A stretch of DNA of 58,403 nucleotides, taken from assembly GCA_038230595.1 (NCBI GenBank), contig JBBRMY010000004.1:1-58403 (forward strand). The letters are read 5' to 3'. The DNA is from JBBRMY01 sp038230595. GTDB taxonomy: Bacteria; Bacteroidota; Ignavibacteria; Tepidaquicellales; Tepidaquicellaceae. Positions 53,756 to 58,403 of the stretch are shown piece after piece. The notes beneath the pieces are model-generated. The model saw only the letters and a program-made list of their open reading frames with translations, made no database searches and had not been told where the DNA came from. The position numbers were made by a program, and so were the translations under genes. The number at the start of each line of letters is the position of its first letter. Positions within the stretch are counted from its first letter, which is position 1.

Positions 53756-54259
53756 ATGAATAATGAACTAAGAGCTGAAATTGAAAAGGCATTTAAAGAT
53801 CTAAACGAAACAATCTCTCAATTTAGTGAGGAGCAACTAAATGCTTTTCCTTTTGAAGGAAGCTGGACAGCTGGCGAAGTAGCGCAGCATCTTATATTAT
53901 CAGGTGCCGATATTGGTAATGTACTTAAACGGTCGGATAAGGGACCTAACAGAGAACCGGAAGCGAATATTGAAAAGCTAAGAAGTATCTTTATGGATTA
54001 TTCAACACAGATGAAAGCTCCGGATTTTATTGAACCCGTAAAGAAAGAGTATAGTAAAGATGAACAGTTAATAGCGTTGAAAAACATTGAAGAAGAAGTA
54101 CTTGAAGCAATTGATACACTTGATCTGACAAAACTTTGTACAGAATTTGAATTTCCAGGAATCGGAAATTTAACACGATTAGAAATAATTAATTTTATTA
54201 ATTTTCATACTCTAAGACATACACATCAGCTGAAAAATATTTATCAGAAGTTAAAATAA
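53756..54259 (+). CDS. DinB-family protein (1)
   Basis: The 167-aa protein is helical with the DinB pattern: 'PFEGSWTAGEVAQHLILSGA' near residue 40 with its metal-binding histidine, and 'NFHTLRHTHQLKNIYQKL' at the C-terminus supplying two more. DinB-fold proteins form four-helix bundles that hold a divalent metal and often use bacillithiol or mycothiol. Most are of unknown activity. The gene follows directly after the nitroreductase relic and has no strong ribosome binding site of its own. Confidence 0.88.
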   Translation: MNNELRAEIEKAFKDLNETISQFSEEQLNAFPFEGSWTAGEVAQHLILSGADIGNVLKRSDKGPNREPEANIEKLRSIFMDYSTQMKAPDFIEPVKKEYSKDEQLIALKNIEEEVLEAIDTLDLTKLCTEFEFPGIGNLTRLEIINFINFHTLRHTHQLKNIYQKLK

Positions 54260-54488
54260 TAATTTCCGCCACCGTTGATGCTTTAGTTCTGATTTATCGG
54301 AATGTCACAAATAGTCATCACACTACTTCCTAATCTTCTTATTGGAGATTGAAAAACAGACTCTACAAAAACTCTGACAAAAAAAGAACAATAAGTAACG
54401 GATTAAGACTTACCTTATTCTATTTTATTGAGTTAAAATTTCCTATTTTATAGTACTCCCCATTTTCTAAAAATTAAATTTTAATGTT

Positions 54489-54992
54489 ATGGCAATGAAA
54501 GATCCCATCCTCGCTGAGTTTCAGCACGAGGCAGCATTAACAAGAAAAACTCTGGATAGAATTCCGGATGATAAATTCGACTGGACACCGCACAAAAAAT
54601 CTTTCACTCTGGGAAAGCTTGCGTCTCATACAGCAGACATTCCGACCTGGGCAGTGATGACAATGAAACAGCCCGAGCTTGATTTTGCAACTGCAGATTA
54701 CAAGCCGAAGAATGAAAAAACAAAAGATGAGATACTTAAAAATTTCGATGAAAATGTGAAGGCAGCAGTTGATGCAATAAAAGGTGGTTCTGATGATGAT
54801 ATGATGGCAAACTGGAAACTAAGGAATGGTGAACAGGTTTACTTTGAAATGCCAAGAGCACAGGTGCTTAGAGGAATGGTACTCAATCATACTGTTCATC
54901 ACAGGGCACAGCTTGGAGTTTATCTGAGATTGCTTGATATTCCTGTTCCGTCTATTTATGGACCATCTGCTGACGATTCGGGAGGAATGTAA
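54489..54992 (+). CDS. DinB-family protein (2)
   Basis: The second 167-aa DinB-like protein has 'FTLGKLASHTADIPTWAVM' at about 40-58 and 'MVLNHTVHHRAQLGVYLRLL' near 140-159, with the expected three histidines. It differs strongly from the neighbouring DinB protein, so the pair is not a recent duplication. Members are often stress-induced thiol-dependent enzymes, but nothing here identifies the substrate. A gap of 230 bp separates it from the upstream gene and suggests a separate promoter. Confidence 0.9.
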   Translation: MAMKDPILAEFQHEAALTRKTLDRIPDDKFDWTPHKKSFTLGKLASHTADIPTWAVMTMKQPELDFATADYKPKNEKTKDEILKNFDENVKAAVDAIKGGSDDDMMANWKLRNGEQVYFEMPRAQVLRGMVLNHTVHHRAQLGVYLRLLDIPVPSIYGPSADDSGGM

Positions 54993-55045
54993 TTTCATCT
55001 GATCTAAACTTTAGCACTCTATATTTAAATTCTTATATAATTGCT

Positions 55046-55080
55046 CCGGGGACCACAATGCTTTTTCCCCGGGCAGTTAT
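55046..55080 (+). terminator. Possible terminator after DinB gene 2
   Basis: CCGGGGA (55046-55052) pairs with TCCCCGG (55066-55072); the loop is 13 bases and GGCAGTTATTTTT follows. The stem is G+C-rich and unusual for this region, but the T-run is distant. Confidence 0.35.
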
Positions 55081-55086
55081 TTTTCT

Positions 55087-55401
55087 ATGACATCCATTCT
55101 TCTTTATTCCGGTCTGATCGTTTACATGATAAATTATATTATCGGCTGGCTTCTCTTTTATAAAAAAATAATGATGACAAAAAGAACTCATCAGATCTTT
55201 TATGCTGCCATCCTTCTTATACTTGCTGCAGAACTTTTATTTGTAAGTATGAAATTACCTTCTCTGATTCTTGCAATATTTTCACTTGTCTGCATGATAA
55301 TTTTACCGTTTGGAGTTAAAGGTAGCATATATCATAGGCTGGTCAGCAGTGTAGGCACTATACTTTATTTTGCTTTTTTTATATTAAGCACAAACAGGTA
55401 A
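55087..55401 (+). CDS. Hypothetical membrane protein (4 helices, 104 aa)
   Basis: The ORF encodes four hydrophobic segments: about 3-25, 37-56, 58-78 and 84-100. A basic loop (YKKIMMTKRTHQ) lies between the first two. No catalytic motif or family was recognised. The 3' end overlaps the convergent histidine kinase gene by 18 bp. The preceding hairpin suggests a separate transcript from the DinB gene. Confidence 0.65.
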   Translation: MTSILLYSGLIVYMINYIIGWLLFYKKIMMTKRTHQIFYAAILLILAAELLFVSMKLPSLILAIFSLVCMIILPFGVKGSIYHRLVSSVGTILYFAFFILSTNR

Positions 55402-56625
55402 TGTAAAAATAAAAACGCTTCCTTTTCCCGGTTCGCTTTCAACCCAGATCCTTCCGTTATTCTTTTCAAGCAAGTCCCTGCATAATATTAATCCAATGCC
55501 GGTTCCTTTTTCCTTATTTGTACCAACGGATGTATAAAACATGTCGCTTCGGAAAAGTTTATCTTTGACTTCTTCGGTCATTCCTCTGCCTGTATCTTTA
55601 ACATAAAATATCGCTTCGTTTTTCTTAGGGTTTTTTTCTGCTCCTATAGTTATTGAATCACCTGCAACAGAAAATTTAAGAGCATTTGAAACCAGATTTC
55701 GTAAAATTATTTTAACCATATCGGGATCTGCTTTTACATTAATATCGAAGTCGATATTACTTTTAAGCTTTATATTCTTTTCTTTTGCTGAAGGAAGCAA
55801 GAGCTTAACTGTGTCATCTACTATATTTCGAAAATTAAATTTTATTGGGTTCGGCTTTATTCCGTCAAACTGGCTTTTAGCCCAAAGCAATAAATTATCA
55901 ATGAATGCAGTAGTATTCTTCATCTGAATACTCATTTCATTTGCGATATCTGTAAATTCTTCTTTAGTAAATAAGCCTTCCGAAAAAAGATCGAGAGTGC
56001 TTTGGATGGTCGCAAGCGGACTTCTGATATCATGACATACAACTGTAAATAATTTATCTTTAATGTCATTAAGCTTTGTAAGAACCTTATTATCTTCTTT
56101 TGCAATGCCTGCTTCTGTTTCCAGGTTTTTATTAAAAACCCGTAGCTTAATAAGATTCATTGCTTGTTTAGAAAGTGTCCTTAATGCTTTTATCTGATCA
56201 TCTGAAAGATCACGCGGCACAGTGTCAAGTACACATAATGATCCGATCTTAAATCCTTTATCGCTTATCAATGGAACTCCGGCATAGAATCTAATACCAG
56301 CTCTTTTAACGAATGGGTTATCAAAAAATCTTTCATCTTTAAGGGCATCGTTGATTACAAGATAGTCATCTTCAACAATCGTATGAGCGCAGAAAGATGT
56401 TTGTCTTTCGGTTTCACTTTCTGTCTTTGGAATACCCGTCTTTGCTTTAAACCATTGTCTTGAACTATCGATCAATGAAATTATAGATATTGGTGCTTTA
56501 CATATCCATGAAGCCAGTTCGACAATTTCATTAAAGGAATCTTCAGCTTTAGTGTCAAGTATTTCATATTGCATCAGCTCAGCAAGTCTCTGGCTTTCAT
56601 TATCTGGATTTTTAGCAACTTTCAT
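55384..56625 (-). CDS. GAF-domain sensor histidine kinase
   Basis: The 413-aa cytoplasmic kinase has an N-terminal GAF domain at about 25-165, with the typical 'LAELMQYEILDTKAEDSFNE' lead and 'RQTSFCAHTIVED' and 'AGVPLISDKGFKIGSLCVLD'. A short coiled coil follows, then the H-box with H198 in 'FTVVCHDIRSPLATI', N-box 'NLVSNALKFS', G1 'DTGRGMTEEV' and G2 'GTGIGLILCRDLL'. It should autophosphorylate in response to a small ligand or redox signal bound by GAF. No receiver gene is adjacent. It overlaps the small membrane gene at its 3' end. Confidence 0.95.
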   Translation of the reverse strand: MKVAKNPDNESQRLAELMQYEILDTKAEDSFNEIVELASWICKAPISIISLIDSSRQWFKAKTGIPKTESETERQTSFCAHTIVEDDYLVINDALKDERFFDNPFVKRAGIRFYAGVPLISDKGFKIGSLCVLDTVPRDLSDDQIKALRTLSKQAMNLIKLRVFNKNLETEAGIAKEDNKVLTKLNDIKDKLFTVVCHDIRSPLATIQSTLDLFSEGLFTKEEFTDIANEMSIQMKNTTAFIDNLLLWAKSQFDGIKPNPIKFNFRNIVDDTVKLLLPSAKEKNIKLKSNIDFDINVKADPDMVKIILRNLVSNALKFSVAGDSITIGAEKNPKKNEAIFYVKDTGRGMTEEVKDKLFRSDMFYTSVGTNKEKGTGIGLILCRDLLEKNNGRIWVESEPGKGSVFIFTLPVCA

Positions 56626-56789
56626 ATTGATTTAATAATACAGTTATTTATCGCAGACAAATCTACGTACTATAAAAACCCTAATTTGTTTCTAATAGTT
56701 CTGATTATTAAGCATAGTTATTTAGAATTACAATTCCACTTTGATTTAATTAATTTCCATAATAAAAAAATTAAACATTGTCATTATTT

Positions 56790-57761
56790 ATGAAAGGTCC
56801 TATATCACAGTTTATAGAAAAGCATTACCTGCATTTTAACTCTGCTGCATTAGTTGATGCTGCAAAAGGATATGAAGAACACATGCTTAATAACGGAAAA
56901 ATGATGATCACACTTGCAGGCGCAATGAGCACTGCCGAGCTTGGAAAATCTCTTGCTGAAATGATCAGGCAAGATAAAGTTCAGATCATTTCATGTACGG
57001 GAGCAAACCTTGAAGAAGATATTATGAATCTTGTTGCACATAATTCATATAAGCGGGTTCCTCATTATCGTGATCTTTCTCCGACAGAAGAGCGTGACCT
57101 TTTGGACAATCATTTTAATCGTGTAACCGATACATGCATCCCTGAAGAAGAAGCTTTCAGAAGACTACAAAAACATATTTATAAATTATGGAAAGATGCA
57201 GATACCGATGGAGAAAGATTTTTTCCTCATGAGTATATGTATAAGATGCTGAACTCAGGAGTGCTTGAGCAATATTATGAGATAGATCCTAAAGACAGTT
57301 GGATGCTTGCAGCGGCTCAAAAAAATCTGCCTATTGTTGTTCCGGGATGGGAAGATTCTACTATGGGAAACATTTTTTCTTCATATGTTATAAAAAATGA
57401 GATCAAGGCTGTAACAATGAAATCAGGAATTGAATATATGGCATGGCTTGCCGGCTGGTACAGAGAAAATTGCAGCGGCAAAGGTATAGGATTTTTTCAG
57501 ATCGGTGGAGGTATTGCCGGTGATTTTCCGATCTGTGTTGTACCAATGCTTTACCAGGATATGGAATTTCATGATGTACCTTTCTGGGCTTACTTCTGCC
57601 AGATCTCTGACTCAACTACTAGTTACGGCTCATACTCAGGCGCCGTTCCAAATGAAAAAATAACCTGGGGAAAGCTCGATATCGATACTCCGAAATTTAT
57701 TGTCGAGTCGGATGCAACAATAGTCGCTCCTTTGATCTTCGCATGGATACTAGGATGGTAA
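56790..57761 (+). CDS. Deoxyhypusine synthase-like protein
   Basis: The ATG at 56790 (MKGPISQFIEKHYLHFNSAA) is preferred over the TTG at 56778, since relatives start with the GPISQF segment. The 323-aa protein matches the DHS family: 'TLAGAMSTAELGKSLAEMIR', 'SCTGANLEEDIMNLVAHN', 'NRVTDTCIPEEEA', 'GFFQIGGGIAGDFPICVVPM' and the catalytic-lysine motif 'EKITWGKLD' (K295). Eukaryotic DHS moves the butylamine part of spermidine to eIF5A. Bacteria lack eIF5A, so this enzyme probably makes a polyamine such as homospermidine or modifies an unknown acceptor. Confidence 0.93.
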   Translation: MKGPISQFIEKHYLHFNSAALVDAAKGYEEHMLNNGKMMITLAGAMSTAELGKSLAEMIRQDKVQIISCTGANLEEDIMNLVAHNSYKRVPHYRDLSPTEERDLLDNHFNRVTDTCIPEEEAFRRLQKHIYKLWKDADTDGERFFPHEYMYKMLNSGVLEQYYEIDPKDSWMLAAAQKNLPIVVPGWEDSTMGNIFSSYVIKNEIKAVTMKSGIEYMAWLAGWYRENCSGKGIGFFQIGGGIAGDFPICVVPMLYQDMEFHDVPFWAYFCQISDSTTSYGSYSGAVPNEKITWGKLDIDTPKFIVESDATIVAPLIFAWILGW

Positions 57762-57933
57762 AATTTTTAATGGCCGGAAACGAACAAGTTAAATAATTAA
57801 TCACAATCGAATACAGGTTTGAAGATCGGGATTGTAAATAACTTCTCCAGGAGGAAAACAATTCTGATTATACCTTTCACAGACCGGAATTGTCCAAACT
57901 ACAACCGCAGCATTCCAATAATTAATATTTTTT

Positions 57934-58403
57934 ATGAAAAAATATTATTTTTTTCTCTTAGTTTATATTTCCGCTTTTTTTTTAACAGCTCCTATACATA
58001 TAAATTCACAGACCCGATCACAGATCCATCCACCGGTTTATCTTACACTGGTTTCACATAATGAAGACCAGTCTACCTGGCTTACTCAAAGCTATTATCT
58101 TTCAAAGAGAGCTTTTCTTGTTCAGATAGCAAATACCGTTCAGGCTAAAAATGCGAAATGGGATTTTCAGTCTGACTGGGCTTTTCTATTAGCTGTTGCG
58201 CGTTTCGATACAGGAAGCACCGTATCTAATACGAACGGAAAGAATCTTATAAAATGGATGGTAGAAGATAAAGGGGTAACCTGCGACCCTCATTCTCACG
58301 AGAACGGAGGATATAATTATGCAGATGTTGCTTATCTTCATCAGCAGCTTGGAATAACTCCGACAAAGATAGTAGGAGGCTTTTTATATGATACAATAGT
58401 GAA
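57934..58403 (+). CDS. Secreted protein of unknown function (cut by window end)
   Basis: The ATG at 57934 opens a frame that is uninterrupted to the window end, 156 codons. A signal peptide is clear (MKKYYFFLLVYISAFFLTAP, ending near INSQ). The mature part has 'PVYLTLVSHNEDQSTWLTQS', 'SDWAFLLAVARFD' and 'GVTCDPHSHENGGYNYADVA'. The histidines in PHSHE suggest a metal-dependent (perhaps polysaccharide-deacetylase-like) enzyme, but the family cannot be fixed from this part. A type IX tail may lie beyond the window. Confidence 0.75.
   Translation, partial: MKKYYFFLLVYISAFFLTAPIHINSQTRSQIHPPVYLTLVSHNEDQSTWLTQSYYLSKRAFLVQIANTVQAKNAKWDFQSDWAFLLAVARFDTGSTVSNTNGKNLIKWMVEDKGVTCDPHSHENGGYNYADVAYLHQQLGITPTKIVGGFLYDTIV

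Noticed and set aside
57819..58061. 80-aa plus-strand frame at the right end
   Set aside because: It overlaps the signal-peptide gene in another frame and shows no protein-like pattern.

Overview
The window is an A+T-rich bacterial chromosome segment. It most likely comes from the Bacteroidota/Chlorobi (FCB) group, and specifically something like Ignavibacteria; this placement is inference. It rests on four secreted proteins ending in the SQNYPNPFNP-type type IX secretion tail, weak Shine-Dalgarno signals with several TTG/GTG starts, and envelope proteins of the kind common in that group. There is no rRNA, CRISPR array or intact prophage. One tRNA, tRNA-Leu(UAA), is present.

Left part (1-9816). 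A truncated secreted beta-propeller gene comes first, then an integrase remnant beside the tRNA-Leu, small unknown genes and a GH19-like lysozyme. A sparse stretch (4622-5360) holds hairpins and two tiny overlapping ORFs. A plus-strand operon follows: a membrane coiled-coil protein with a probable frameshift, the tRNA t6A enzyme TsaC/Sua5, a cytoplasmic beta-propeller and a membrane-anchored von Willebrand A protein.

9813-25517. A PIN-domain toxin-antitoxin pair has reiterated repeats in front of it. Next are an orphan histidine kinase/response regulator pair, a 1201-residue probable outer-membrane protein followed by a 576-residue inner-membrane protein, and a REP-associated transposase flanked by its palindromes. 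A minus-strand housekeeping series follows: ndk, ispH, an acyl-CoA dehydrogenase, hflX, a HIT-like protein and an FkbM methyltransferase.

25698-42763. Three adjacent secreted propeller paralogues carry type IX sorting tails. After them come a metallophosphoesterase/PAP2 phosphatase pair, a flavin reductase, a rhomboid protease, an operon of YjbQ, phospholipase D, Rid and SDR proteins, a DPP IV-like peptidase, an iron-permease-family protein, a GNAT, MsrB and an M13 peptidase.

42864-58403. An AlwI-like restriction-modification operon (two methyltransferases and one endonuclease, visibly A+T-richer than its surroundings) sits directly behind an aldehyde dehydrogenase gene. Then come a gluzincin peptidase, a cupin, an M20 peptidase, a nitroreductase, a fourth propeller gene that appears to replace a lost nitroreductase-like paralogue, two DinB-family proteins, a GAF histidine kinase, a deoxyhypusine-synthase-like protein and a secreted protein cut by the window edge.

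The most notable signals are three kinds of REP-like palindromes (one with its transposase), the toxin-antitoxin locus with an iteron-like leader, the two-methyltransferase AlwI-type system with unusual motif order, and the gene-replacement scar at 53705-53755. No completely new multi-gene system could be established from sequence alone.
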